From the NCBI GenBank assembly GCA_000328365.1, contig KB302615.1, positions 297,742 through 361,741 of the forward strand: a DNA stretch of 64,000 nucleotides. Direction: 5' to 3'. The notes under the pieces are model-generated. The model was given only the letters and a program-made list of their open reading frames with translations, was not told where the DNA came from and did not search any database. The position numbers were made by a program, and so were the translations under genes. This document shows, piece by piece, positions 24,640-37,120 of this stretch. The first letter of the stretch is position 1. Every line of letters starts with the position of its first letter. This DNA is from Capitella teleta. Lineage: Eukaryota > Annelida > Polychaeta > Capitellidae.

Positions 24640-25095
24640 CGGCCTCACAGCATTTCTGTCCCAAACCACTTCGGCCTCAAACCACTTCGGCCCCAACCAT
24701 TTCGGCCTCAAACTATTTCGGCACGAACATTTTGGCTCCAATCATTTCGGCCCCAACCATTTCGGCCTTAAACTATTTCGGCACGAACATTTTGGCTCCA
24801 ATCATTTCGCCATTTCGGCCTTAAACCATTTTGGCCCCAAACCATTTAGGCCCCAAATATTTTGAACTCAAACAATTTCAGCCCCAACCATTTAGGCTCC
24901 TATCATTTCGGCCTCAAATAATTTCGGCCCCAACCATTTAGGCCTCAATCATTTCAGCCACAAACTATTTCGGCTCCAACCTTTTTGGCCCCAACCATTT
25001 TGGCTTTAAACCATTTCGACCCCAAAACAATTCGGCCCCAAACTATTTTGGCCCAAAATCATTTCGGCCAATTCGGAATCAAGTCAATTCAGCCT
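24640..25095. repeat. Minisatellite, about 15-bp unit CATTTCGGCCCCAAC
   Basis: About 28 copies of a 15 to 16-bp unit (consensus CATTTCGGCCYCAAAC) with many base changes and a longer local period near 24700-24800 where a four-unit block is duplicated. The open frames encoding NHFGP-like pentapeptides come from the 15-bp period. Confidence 0.9.
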
Positions 25096-27506
25096 CAATT
25101 ATCAAACATAGATCATTGGTAGTAAGTAGCAACATTTCCATTTCCAAGGATAAAACTATAGTACGAAGTGTATGTACTGTACAGTCACCCATCGCAATCC
25201 AAACACCCTTCGTTTTACACAATTTGTTCGGGTAGCGGGGAATTCGGTTTGGTAAACATGAGCAATAGGTGCCATCACCCCTCCCTTTCCTCCCTACCTC
25301 TTCAGCAAAGGGTGAGTACTATAAGACACACTGAATGAGTAGCGTCTCACAGTCACTCTATATGTGGTAAATGACAGTTCAATCAACTTGCAACCAGGAG
25401 ATAATTCATCGATATAATTATTATAATTTGATATATAATGAGAAGAGCTTTGAGTACATTGGCGCAGTGAGCGGGAAAGTCAAGTGCAGAAGGAAGAGTA
25501 TAATGGATATGCATCAATGCTTTCATGCTACATTGAAATCGATGCAGTTAACTTTTCATGCTGCTAGTTTTAGCCCAACCTCTAATGTTGATTCTTCGAT
25601 ATCTAGCTCATTAGTCAAAACCGACATGCGATATCATCTGACGTGGTAATAATCCATGCTAAAATAACACTCTCGTGCAATGCATAGAGTTGATGGGGAA
25701 GTGGATCTGATTGGTCTACGTATGCTGACTCGCAATTCGGATTGCTGGGATTCGATTGTGAGGGGTGACTGTATATGGTAATTAGAGGTACCAAGCGAAG
25801 ATGTGTGTTTTGAGAAACATTATTTCTTGGCATGTTAATTGTGATCTTGAAATGAATCAAAAGATTTGGAACAAAACTGGAACTAAAGTCTGGAGAAATA
25901 TTGTGAGCTTTCACGGAACTATAATGAATATGCATTAACGCAGAAATGGATATATATAGATCCTTGTGAAGTGCTTGGCTTATTAAAGGTACACACTTGG
26001 TGCTCTGTAACAATTAGAGCCTTAAGTGTTGGCCTTCGAGATCGGTATTATGAGCTAATATGACTGAAGCCACACCTGGCGCGCAGGCGTACTGCTCTTG
26101 GCCGCATTCTCGTCATCGGCGTAAGCAAAATAAGACACCCCGGGCGTTTCTTTTATATTCAATCCTAATATAAATAACATAAAAGAACAAACACCTAATG
26201 CATAGAAATGGATCACACCACGTTCTGTGTGCGGTTGTATTCATCGAATTTTCATTCCGTCAATTCCGTCCTATTTCCTGTGGCGTTTTCTGTTTTCATT
26301 GCACCAACAGGTGCACATATTATGCGCAAATGTGTCCTATTGAGTGAGCCCAACTACAGTGAACATGAGTTTCTTCAAGAGAGTTTCGCATTATGAGGAA
26401 GTAACATGTCTGGGAAATTGACTTCATAATTAACCTGGATTTTGAATTTCTGAAACGGCAGTAATCAGATTCCCACGAGGGTTTATTATTTGGCAACAAA
26501 AACATGAACACTTATTATGATCGAATGACCGGGGGTCGGCCAATAACTCCCACGTTGTCAACACTGATTAGCTCTTTAATTAGACAATACAGGTATATAT
26601 CCAGGTATACACACGGCAGTGGCATGAATTAGTCTAGAGCTGGCTTGCTGTTTTTGCCTGAAAGGATTAATTAACCTGAATGTTATTAATTGATTTCGAC
26701 CATTCCTTCCCAAGCATTTGGTGCATACGTATTATGCGTATTATGCGATGCAAAGGAAATTTAGGAATCTCCATCAACGATTCCATCTCATTTTCGTTCT
26801 CTTGTGTCATAAATTGTGCTATCTTCCACGCTATAAACATGCATATATGAGCTGCAGGTTCAACAAGGGAGCTAATAAAGTACTTGATACAAATGTTTTT
26901 GTTTGCATCAAGTACATGTACTTTATAAAAAGGACCTCTGATCGCTCAGAAACCTAGCTAGATCGATTCTTTGGAGTTTTGTTAAACTAACGATACCAAA
27001 TTTAAAATAAGTATTTGAATTAACAGGTTAGCGTGAAAGGATTTTTTGAATATAAATAAATAAAAGAGATCGAAGGACACATAGTAAAACATCATATTAT
27101 TTTTATTCCCAACAGTCTGAATGTATGTACCCAGTTGAAATTACAAATGTAGTACTAATGATATGTAGTATGACGTATATATAGTGAAAATATCATGGCT
27201 AGGTAATACCAAGGTACCAAGAACGATTATGAAAATATTTGTGGTGTAACAATGCGCAGGCGTATTGACATGAATTTAACGATTCTGATTGGAAGAATTT
27301 GTACTGTCCAATCACGAGTCGAAGATGCGTGTTTGAAGTGATATCTACGCCAACCAATAATCCACCGAGTACGAGAGAAATGCGAGCTCATTGAAAAGTC
27401 GAATATTCCAGAGCTGTTATCGCTGCAGGCGCGAGACTCAAAATTTATTCTGCAAGCTTGTGACGTCATGACAGTCGGACGGTATTCAAAACAAACAAAA
27501 TTTACA
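25096..27506. other. Gene-free stretch
   Basis: AT-rich with scattered short open frames, none with a domain or convincing splice sites. Confidence 0.3.
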
Positions 27507-27583
27507 ATGGCGTCGCACAACCATTCCGCGAGTGACAGCTTAGATTCGTTAGATTTAGAGATGACCTGCAGAGAATTAACAGA
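27507..27583 (+). CDS. Possible first coding exon of an unknown gene
   Basis: An ATG in a good context (ACAATGGCG) opens a short frame MASHNHSASDSLDSLDLEMT, followed by CRELTE, and meets a GTGAGG donor. The leader is GC-richer than its surroundings, as at many animal transcription starts. No downstream exon in phase was identified, so this rests on start context and donor only. Confidence 0.2.
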
Positions 27584-27779
27584 GTGAGGGTGAGTAAGAG
27601 GGTGAAAAGGGCATCGAGTCAATTTAGTGTGCGGCGTCACAAATCATGATAAATTCATTTCATGTCATTTAATTCTGTTAGCACATGGATATCTGCCTCA
27701 TAATTAAATTAAATGTTGCTCACGCCTGTTGGTGTGTGTGTGTGTGGGGGTGGGGGGTGTGTGGGTGTGTGATAAATCT

Positions 27780-27900
27780 GAAGGGTTCTTTAATCTGCAT
27801 AGCACCCTAGCGTCCGCCCTTGTTACAATTGAGCAGCCCTGCAGCGTTATTGAAGAAGTGTAATTATAACGAATGACAATTACAATTACGGTAACAAACA
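27780..27900 (-). mobile_element. SINE fragment (middle part)
   Basis: Matches the minus-strand SINE core: TTCTTTAATCTGCATAGCAC, CCGCCCTTGTTACAATTGAG and GCAGCCCTGCAG, then the ATTATAACGAATGACAATTA block seen in the copies at 4391 and 41085. Head and tail are missing. Confidence 0.7.
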
Positions 27901-28123
27901 TAACGGGTAACACTCTAATATACTAGAATAAACTCAATTGGCAATACAGTAAATACTTCATCGGTAATCATGTATTCATTTAAGTTACTATGGTTTCTAG
28001 TGCTTAATGCAAACAAACTGAGTTTAACTGACGCTAATGGGCAGGTGAGTCGGTCAAAGTGACCAGTCAGTAAGTCACCATGATTTTATGATTTTTATGG
28101 CCTTCAAACTCGGTAAATCTTAT

Positions 28124-28320
28124 GAGTGAGTGAGTGAGTGATGGGGTACGTTTTACGGCTCCACCCAACCCATTCGGGTGATACGGGCGCCAGAACAGAA
28201 GGCCCAGGACAGGGGTTTTCCCCTGCTCTTATCGAGTTCTTTAACCTGCATACCACCATAGACAGTAGTACACAGCGCCCGGCCTTGTTACGCAGTTGGG
28301 CAGCACTGCAGAGTCTTATG
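28124..28320 (-). mobile_element. SINE, 3' half with GAGT tail
   Basis: The core (GTTTTACGGCTCCACCCAAC, GCGCCAGAACAGAAGGCCC, GTTACGCAGTTGGGCAGCAC) matches the other copies in minus orientation. The element tail on the minus strand is a short ACTC repeat, seen as GAGTGAGT at 28124-28138. The tRNA-like head is absent, so it is 5'-truncated. Confidence 0.75.
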
Positions 28321-28424
28321 TCTCACATGCATGATCTCGTTCCAAGGCTCCTACTGCTAAAAGCCTTATAAGGACAGATTATGGCTATATGGAGTTAGTC
28401 TCAGAGCTCAAATTAATAATTAAA

Positions 28425-28426
<2 letters not shown>

Positions 28427-28481
<55 letters not shown>
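28427..28481. repeat. TTGA microsatellite
   Basis: About 13 copies of TTGA directly before the long TCAC tract. Confidence 0.95.
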
Positions 28482-28778
28482 TACTCACTCACTCACTCAC
28501 TCACTCACCCACTCACTCACTCACTCACTCACTACTCACTCACTCACTCACTCACTCACTCACTCACTCACTCACTCACTCACTCACTCACTCACTCACT
28601 CACTCACTCACTCACTCACTCACTCACTCACTCACTCACTCACTCACTCACTCACTCACTCACTCATTTACTTACTTACTCACTCACTCACTCACTCACT
28701 CACTCACTCACTCACTCACTCACTCACTCACTCACTCACTCACTCACTCACTCACTCACGCACGCACTCACTCACTCA
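28482..28778. repeat. Long TCAC microsatellite
   Basis: About 74 copies of the tetramer TCAC with a few interruptions (ACTACTC, ATTTACTTACTTAC, ACGCACGC). Open frames of LTHS repeats are artefacts. Confidence 0.97.
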
Positions 28779-29008
28779 CTTTTTATTAATTTATTTATAT
28801 ATTTATCTATTATTTTAATTGTTTTATGTGTCTTATCGTCTCATCCTCCCATCATTTTATCGGTCACATTCATTTATTGGTCACATTTATTGGAATACTA
28901 CTCAAATGCGCATGACAAGTGAACATAGCATGAGATATGGAAAAGAAAATGAGCAATTCGAAAAATTGGTTAACAATTAAAAGCTGATTTAAATATGAAT
29001 ATTCTGAG

Positions 29009-29239
<231 letters not shown>

Positions 29240-31780
29240 TTCTTCAAACTATTCAGAGAAGTACATGATTTGAGTAGTTGTTGGTTAAGAAAGTTCCAAT
29301 AACATGGTGCAAGGTGGAAAAACAACGGCCTCCGTAATGTTTGACATTTCATATGCATGATTGATATCACGTGGGTTGTTTACCTTGTTATTTACCGTTG
29401 GATTACATTCTTCGGGTATGTATCGGTAAACGACTTTTTTCGTGAGGTCAAATTACGTTCTGAATGGAGGAGAAGACGTCCGTGGTATAATACTGTAGTC
29501 CAAAGAGGTGTTCATATGTACTAGTACCGTTAATTTTTCTTTCTTTGCTACAAATTACTTAACAAGGTGTGCTAGCTTCAGATTTTCCTCCGGAGGCTGG
29601 GAAACAACTCCTGATTGATCTAACCCAGTTCTGAATATTGCACGTGGCATACACAGACCTTTTAGAGCATGTTTGCATTTGCAGTTTTTCGTCTGGTATA
29701 GTCAATGGATCAACATCTACTACCCATTTGCACGTCACAGCTTTAATTCAATTGGAACATGACTACACATAACCAGGTGCTCCACTCATTACTACTCTGT
29801 TCGTAAGTTGATAAACCTGACGCTGTTGGGTATGTTATGCGGTACAAAGCAACAAAGATAAACCGGGCAGATTTTCGGCTTGATTTGTTTGATCTATGAA
29901 GAACACCTTTGAAGGTTCCGCACTTTTGCCATAACAGCTTTCTGTTTTCCTTTATCGAGGAAGTAAGAAACAAAACAAGTACAGTGTTACGGTTATATTT
30001 TATTCACGAAAAACTAGAATGCTTCACGATAATTCCAAACATTCGCACTGCACAATAAAAATCACAACCGGGGAAAACAACTTCACACGTGAATAGTTCA
30101 TCAAATTTATCTCAATCCATGTATAGGAATTAAGAATCACATTTTAACAACAGAAAGCATATATGCATAAAACTATATATATCCTAACTTGAGAGCCTTT
30201 AAGGCGTAAACCACACTAAAACGCTAATAATTATGTATACTGGGTATTCCATATTTATGCTACCAGTAGATGAGACGAATTGAAGCTGTGTGATAAATAA
30301 TGACACATGGTATTGAATTCAGAGATACGATAAGATATAAAGTATCAGTTGTAATTTAGGCCTCTCGGATGGATTAGGTCACCCTGATGCGTTAGATTGT
30401 TGAGTAACTTTACAACAGGAAGTTTCACACGTACGTTAACCTGATGGGTTAGATGGTTGAGTCACAGGAAATAATTGCGAAATATCGCGAGATATCGCGA
30501 GTTATTCACTTAACTCTCACCCTCAAGTCTCATGAGAATAAAGAACTATTCATATATTCAGCAACAATGCAACTAAATATATTTTTTATTTTTATTTTTT
30601 TTCGATCGATGAAATCGGTCAACTTGAGTTCCAATCGACTAATTTATCATAGTCAAGCAGACGTCTTGGTTTGTAATGGACTGAATTTGACTTGCATCAT
30701 TTTCGACTGACTTTATCGACTCCAACCGACTTGTTCAGCCCATTCAAAGTTATTTCATTCTTGAAGTTTAAAACCAACCTTACATATTACTTCTCCTTTT
30801 TCGTGAATGAATCGCATGTGAATTAGTGGGATCGACCGATTACTTGTACACGTGTGTACCGGTGTAACAGCGTTTTTAGTCCTGCTGAAAAAGTAGTCAT
30901 ATGACCACTATTCATAGGAATGGTGGTCCTACGGATATAGTCTTGTATGCACTTGAAGCATATCACTCACACAAATTCACTCATCTGCCAGCCACTCATA
31001 TGGTATAGAATGTAACATGATGTGGTTTAGAAGTGGAGATATTAGATATTATTGTATTGTTTTACTATTTTAATGGTTGTGAATTTGTCATAGGCTCTTT
31101 CAATGTTGTATCATACGAATAAATATATTACTATTTATTCATGCCGTTTGGCGTGATGTTTGATCTGTCCTACATTGTAGCATTTTATTTATAATCAGGT
31201 ATATATAACTGTTTTAAATCGACAAGAAAAATGAGTGTAACAAACGATAAATTTCTTTAAATGTATCCTTGTCGATTTCGTCTGTTCACGAGGAATGAGT
31301 CGGAATGGTAGATCATGCTCCGATCACATGAATACATATAACAGTAATGTTGGAACAAGTGCAATTGCAATCATGAGGGAAGATCGAATACTCGCGAGCT
31401 TACCCGAAATTATTTGGCAACCCAGAAGACATCACAACTTCGAGAAAGCGAGCGTTTCCCAGGATTGCGTTATTAGATTTCAAAGTAAGTGCTCTTCCGC
31501 TTCCTGTCATCCAGTAGATAATGATTCATTGGCCAAAGTAATGTCATATTCTCTTCTTTTTTTTTCTTCTTCTCCTTCTCATGGTTCAATTTATAGATCT
31601 GGGTTGTTCACTCAACCAAAGGACGTATAATTGCATTTGAATAACAAGATGTTTATGCTTCCACACGTGCTACACGTCTCTGTGGGCCTATACTTTATTT
31701 ATATATTTTAATATAATTTTCATTTCTAATTCCATCTTAACAATGCTTGTACTCCCTTCTTTTTTCGCAATCCACGCTTT
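29240..31780. other. Gene-free stretch
   Basis: No exon chain or repeat structure recognised. Open frames up to 111 codons (31295-31630) lack a family signature. Confidence 0.3.
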
Positions 31781-31784
31781 GAAC

Positions 31785-32190
31785 TTTCAGGAGGTCATAT
31801 TGGGTGGGATAAAACGTACGACAAGGTTTGATGACGTTTATGCATGGTGGCCAAATGTGGTCAACTCAGGGATATTATCGCCACATGATTGTGTCAATTT
31901 AAAGGAATAGCCCACAGGTCAAGTTAAAAATACTACCCATGACGAGTATCCATGTGCCAGCAAACGGTCTGTACCAATAGTGAATTTTAATTCAGTACAC
32001 TGTAATTATGTCTTGACAGAAATTTATTGTCTGTTTCAGATTGGGATTGATCTGATTGGGCCACTCACCGAAACCTCTAGCGGTCACAAATACATTCCCA
32101 AGGCTGTAAGGATAAGAATAGGTGAATCGGCCCTTAATTATACCATCTTGTCAGTGACCGAGAGGGGCCTGTACGAGTTGAACAATTAAG
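31785..32190 (+). mobile_element. Fossil integrase fragment of an LTR retrotransposon
   Basis: Translation shows an H2C2-type region beginning GHIGWDKTYDK and, further on, QIGIDLIGPLTETSSGHKYI, the start of an integrase catalytic core as in Ty3/Gypsy-type elements and their domesticated relatives. The piece is short, broken and without visible LTRs, so it is an old remnant. Confidence 0.6.
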
Positions 32191-33981
32191 ATCGAGAATT
32201 GAAGCAAGCATTCAATCCAGCTAATATAAAGTTGTACCAATCGTAATAAACGACACCTCACACCATGTACATTTGTTATTGTCTCTAACCCAATGCAGCG
32301 GACTCCAATGAAGCGTCCTAAGGAAATCTATCCTAGTACATGTATGTATATAGTTCCACTCGGACTACTATTCATAATAAAACCATATATATGCTCTAGA
32401 AATAGTAAATCTGCTGGGCTACTACTCCTAGCATAAGAAGTCCTAGGAATATACAAACCAGGACTTAGACTCCACAGGACTACCTATTCAGGGGAGAGGG
32501 GTTCACTTTTATGCCCCCAATTATCGGCGAGTATGCGATCGAGCTCATTGGAAAGATGTGTCTTGTGAATTCTGAGGCATTAGTTGGTTTAGAAGTTTTT
32601 TGATAAATGTAAACTTTCGAATTAGTTAATGACATCTAGAAGACATTTAATAGGTGGGCTGTTTCCGGCATCAAAACTCGTGGCGAGATGCCAGACTGCC
32701 CAGGTGCATTTATTAACACGCATCATGGTATTTAGATCAGATTTAGAGATATTTAGATAGGAGCGTTTGCGACCAATTACTCAAAATCACTATTAAAACT
32801 TGCATCGCTATTTTTTCTGGCCTAAGAAGAATATTTCGGCGGCGGTTTTCTCAGAATAAAACGGCGGCGGTCAATGTCACAGCCGACTGGACTCGACTTG
32901 AGGGCAATTCGGTCGACTCGACTCCGGGCTCTACCCCGCACAGACCTGGTTTCTGCTCTGGCGCCAATAAAACATGTACAATATCGCATAATCGAAAAAA
33001 AGTGTTGATCGAACGTCAGACAATTGTTTTTTGCGTTCTAGCTCATGGGGATTAAAAAAAATTTCCGCTTCTTTCTATATATATAGTTTCATTAAAACAC
33101 GATTTTACAGCCAGAAAGTCTTAACTGCACTTCTGTGACCACATAGCTGTTCATATCGCATAGCGTTTTGTTGATTTCACCCAAGAATATGCTGCTTGCT
33201 TCAACCGAGATGTTGATAACTAGTTGCTTTGCAATAGAAAGATAATTCAGGGAATTTAAATCCTACATGCAATCTGTTAATATAACTATGACCTCTCCAA
33301 TTGATTCCGCAATTTGCAATTACGAAGGACATTATCTCTAGGAAACGTTAACATCATGATTTAGACTCTATGGTCAATTTCCCTATTACCTGGTAAAATT
33401 AATATGGAACACCTGGTATTTCAAAAACCACTTCTGTTAATTCTCTATCGGAAATTTTACAGAAATTCATTTGCCATTCAAACAACATTTCTCACCAATG
33501 TTCAATTGCTATCATAGCCTTGTTATTGCAGGAGTCAGAGACATTCTGCGTTGTTTTAATCCCGTATGAATCATCTCTCCGTGTACTAGCAACAAAATAA
33601 CGAAGGCATGTAGTAATAACTAGGTGACTGAGCGAAAGCATAGTTGAAGTTAGCAAATAACTTAATTCCTATGTGTTATCAATCAATTATAAAGCAATCA
33701 CTCAGCATTACGTGAGACAGGATTAGAGCTGTAAAAGTGAATAAAAACATAAATAACAACAGGAAGAAAAAAAAAAAAACAACAACATAACAAGAAGTCG
33801 GTCGAAGCCTGATGTATAGAATTTTTAACAAACAAAAAATTCAAAAAATTCTATAACGAAGCGATATATAGAAAAAAAAACAAAAACAAAAAACAAAAAC
33901 AAAAAACTATAACAAAGACCCGATAAAGACATCATAATTTAACAATACCATAGATGTTCTGGGCAATACTCTGAGCATGTT
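32191..33981. other. Gap downstream of the GPCR gene
   Basis: AT-rich, with A-rich simple sequence at 33765-33910. A short match to the SINE core (CTGGTTTCTGCTCTGGCGCC) occurs near 32945-32965. No gene seen. Confidence 0.3.
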
Positions 33982-35097
33982 TTACATATTACTAGTACCT
34001 CCAAGGTTGGTTGTCTGCAAGCTAGTAGTAGGTGCTTTGGCGGCTTCAGGGTTCACCTGATTCACCCCGCATTTGAGTCGGACGACGAGAATACTGACCT
34101 TCTTCTTGAATCGTGGTGTGAAGAGGATGTAGACAATGACATTGACAGCCGAGTTTGTGACGGACATTATCTGCGCCCACATCTCGTAATAGAAGAGGAT
34201 TTGGCCGCAGTGTTTTTGGCCCGGATAGACGAAGGTCAGGATAATTCGGATGGGCTCGAATATTCGGGTGATGATAAAGATGACGATGACGACGATCAGA
34301 GACTTGTGTAGTTCGTCGTGTACGCTGCCATCGTTGTTGGCCAGCATTCCATCTCGTCTAGTCCGGGTCGCTTTCAGCGTCAGCATCAATCGAACAGTCA
34401 TCACGGTGAGAAGGATTATGGGTAGCCCAAAGGAGACGGTGTAGTTGATGATCATTGAGTAGACGACCGAATAAGACCATGTTTTTGCAAACGGTGTGAA
34501 CTTTGGCTTGATCATCGTTGCTCCAGGGTGGTGTGGGACGATCTTGGATTCAAAGATGCGAGGAAAGGAGAAGCAGACCGACGTCAAAATAATGATGAAC
34601 ACTTGTATCTTCGCTACTCTCAGGTTGCAGTACTCTTTGACTTTGTACGGCAAACAAACGCTGACGTAACGAAACCACGTGACCACGACAGTCAACCAAG
34701 TCGAAACGAGGAGACTGAAGGAAATGCCGAACGCCACGTATACTGAGTTGTACACGAGCAGGTCGTTGGAGAACATGACACTGCCTGTCTCTTTTGCGAA
34801 GGCTGACGGGATTGAGAGGAATCCGAGTTGTCCTACGACCAGTAAGTCAGCCAGCGCCAGCCAAAAGAGGCAGAGATAGGTCGCAGTTTTGTTGCGGTAT
34901 CTCCACAAAATCTTCATCGTAAGGAGGTTGCCGGCCAATCCAAACAGAACGAGAATACCTTGGAGTACCCCGGCCACTCCGAACCGATATGCTCGGCATA
35001 TGAGAGTATCTTGAAATGCATACTTCGAATAGTCGTGAACCGCTGTGTCAACAGAGGAACTCGTCATCGGCCAAGATCCCTCGTTTGCCTCAGTCAT
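33982..35097 (-). CDS. Rhodopsin-family peptide-type GPCR, intronless
   Basis: A 371-residue frame with seven hydrophobic segments (about 40-62, 73-97, 115-140, 161-180, 209-237, 266-290, 304-326). Class A marks: GN at 56-57 (TM1), LALAD with D84 (TM2), WFRYVSV in place of DRY (R143), P282 in TM6 (ITRIFEP) and NVIVY (319-323) in place of NPxxY, followed by a basic C-terminal segment PRFKKK. Closest in style to invertebrate FMRFamide or other peptide receptors; no ligand can be assigned. The usual Cys at the top of TM3 and its partner in the second extracellular loop are both absent, so the conserved disulphide is missing. It should sit in the plasma membrane and couple to G proteins. A TATA box lies 33 bp before the ATG. 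The start is the only ATG before TM1 with room for a normal N-terminus. Confidence 0.88.
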   Translation of the reverse strand: MTEANEGSWPMTSSSVDTAVHDYSKYAFQDTLICRAYRFGVAGVLQGILVLFGLAGNLLTMKILWRYRNKTATYLCLFWLALADLLVVGQLGFLSIPSAFAKETGSVMFSNDLLVYNSVYVAFGISFSLLVSTWLTVVVTWFRYVSVCLPYKVKEYCNLRVAKIQVFIIILTSVCFSFPRIFESKIVPHHPGATMIKPKFTPFAKTWSYSVVYSMIINYTVSFGLPIILLTVMTVRLMLTLKATRTRRDGMLANNDGSVHDELHKSLIVVIVIFIITRIFEPIRIILTFVYPGQKHCGQILFYYEMWAQIMSVTNSAVNVIVYILFTPRFKKKVSILVVRLKCGVNQVNPEAAKAPTTSLQTTNLGGTSNM

Positions 35098-35129
35098 TCT
35101 GCTCTGTATGCCAATACGTGTTGCTCCCC

Positions 35130-35139
35130 TTTTATATAC
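35130..35139 (-). promoter_or_regulatory. TATA box of the GPCR gene
   Basis: TATATAAAAG on the minus strand, ending 33 bp before the ATG at 35097. If initiation is at the usual distance of about 30 bp, the 5' leader is only a few bases long. Confidence 0.5.
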
Positions 35140-35757
35140 CTGCTAGGGATCCTTTAATATAGCATCTCTAATACCTGCCAAAGCAGCACAGGGAATCACA
35201 ACGCTGTACGCATAAATTACAAGCATTTATGTGTTTTTTAAATAGGTGTATTATGAATGGTGTATCTCGCAGTTTTTAATTGTAATTATGTACATGTTCC
35301 TGCATGCAATATATTTTTGCAAAGGGATACGAAAAATAAGAGCATCTGAATGTCTGAACTACTTTAGTATTCACTGTACATGTATATAATTATAAATATT
35401 TATGCATGCATATACATGTATACTCGTAGTCTGCATGAATGAATTTACTATACTCACTGCCTCATTTGATGCTGTTCATTGATTTGCCATAGACATCCTT
35501 TATAATTATGCGCCGTCATGAAAAAATATTTGAAATACATTATTGAAACTTTGTATAGATGCGATCATGCGATCAATTTGCACTCAACATTTCGGTTGTT
35601 TTAAGTCTCACAAATGCGCTGCCTTCGACAAAACAGGTTGCTGAACAATCCTGGCAATCAGTACATGATGTAACACAAAAGAGTATAATTGCATATTTAG
35701 CAGAGCCGGATTTTCCTTTTGAAGGCTCGTACGTATGGCTCTCCATGTGCTAATGGC
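35140..35757. other. Upstream region of the GPCR gene
   Basis: AT-rich with ACATGTA-type palindromes near 35290 and 35380-35420. No gene recognised. Confidence 0.3.
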
Positions 35758-36156
35758 TATTTTAACAAGCGATTTTCTAGGACACCTACCACGTTTCTCA
35801 TCCTGAAACAGTAAAAAGGTCAGCCAGAGTGCACCACGCATGCGCTTTCGTTTCGTAAACAACAAAGATGTTCTTTTATGGCGAAGATGCTCTGCTCTGA
35901 TTGGCTGAAATCGATAGCTTCACGAGGGGAACGGGACCAATCAGCCATCAGCCAAACCAAGCCATCAGCTGACGTTTGCCTCCTATACTTCGCAATGGAA
36001 GCCATTCTCCCATAGGCGCAATGCTAACCCCGATATTCGGAATGCATTATTTCCTTACGCTTGCATCCAGGCATGGTGTTTTTGGCACGGAGTGCTATCA
36101 ATTGGTGCTATGAGTCAATAGAACATCACTTAAAATTTAGTTCCCCATCCCTTTAA
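35758..36156 (-). mobile_element. 711-bp MITE family, truncated copy 2
   Basis: Closely matches the right part of copy 1 from TTTTAACAAGCGATTTTCTAG to the terminal CCCATCCCTTTAA at 36156. The opposite end is missing, so about 310 bp have been lost. Confidence 0.85.
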
Positions 36157-36419
36157 TGTTTTTACTCAAATGAATAGTCGGTTTGTATGTAGCAAAACCA
36201 GCCGCAATAGCACTAGTAACATAGCCACAAATAATAGACGAGTAGATTATAGTAAATATAACAATTATAGTATATTATAGTAAATAGTATATTATAGTAA
36301 ATATCACAATTTTATTAATTCCAGTGATCTTAAAAGATCAGAGATGAAATACAAAGTTTTGAAAGCGTGTGATAATAATTTTAAACGAGGAAGTGTTTCG
36401 GGCATTATAGATCTGCTTT
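36157..36419. other. Gap between MITE and mariner relic
   Basis: AT-rich, with short TATAGTAAATA repeats at about 36246-36305. No gene. Confidence 0.4.
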
Positions 36420-37120
36420 ATGAGCGTATACTGTCATACAGTCCTTGATCGCAGCACGAACTTTTTCTAGAAGTTTGGCATAGTATGCACCTTTTGCGGT
36501 AATTCCTTTCTCCCTATAGTCAACGTGAATCATTCCTTTGGAATCCTAGAAAACTGGCATAATGATTTCTTTGACGTTCTCGATACCTTGACGTTTTGAG
36601 GGGGGCATCTATGATGCCGTCACTCCATGGACTCCCGCTTGCGTTAAGAGTCATAGTGGAAAATCCATTTCTTGTTGCATATAATTAGTCTTTCATGAAG
36701 TTGCGACCTCCCAGTCTGCTGAGGGTCAAACGTTTGTCGGACGCTTTTACTGCGGCAACCTTTTGAGATTCTGTTAACATCTTCAGAAACAACTGAAGAT
36801 ATAACTTTTACATTTTCTGATCATCACGAATGATTCCCTGCACGGTGCTTGTTGATAGCCCAGTCAGATCACACAGTTTAATTAGTGAGATCCGTCTGTT
36901 TCCCAAGTTCAATCACTTGAGTTTCGCTCTTCGTGTAGTGGTCTCGACTGTCACCGGCCGTCCAACATGGTGACCATCTTCAAGGTTCTCTCTGTTTATA
37001 TGGCCAACAGCCATCATTTGGTCATTGTATCAGATGGGGTTTGTCTTTCATAAACTTTCCTTAGATTTTGGATGATTTCCTTGCAGTATTTGGCACTCCG
37101 CACATCATTGCTGGGAATGG
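36420..37120 (-). mobile_element. Mariner-type DNA transposon, decayed transposase
   Basis: Minus-strand translation shows, in different frames, YCKEIIQNLRKVYE, a helix-turn-helix block LCDLTGLSTSTVQGIIRDD, the palm block CNKKWIFHYDS (family form GDETWVHHYDPE) and IIMPVF plus DSKGMIHVDY (family form FFDSEGIIH), then AKLLEKVRAAIKD. The order matches mariner transposases. Several stops and frame changes are present, and the catalytic first Asp region is altered, so it is inactive. Terminal inverted repeats were not found. Confidence 0.75.

Noticed and set aside
22022-25095. CRISPR-like array
   Set aside because: The repeats are direct tandem units without unique spacers, in a eukaryotic genome.
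28472-28922. Long open frames of LTHS repeats, and poly-Ile or poly-Leu frames at 28870-29370
   Set aside because: They are produced by the TCAC and ATT microsatellites and have no start context, splice sites or domain.
34250-35157. Plus-strand frames opposite the GPCR
   Set aside because: Shadow frames of the 371-residue receptor.
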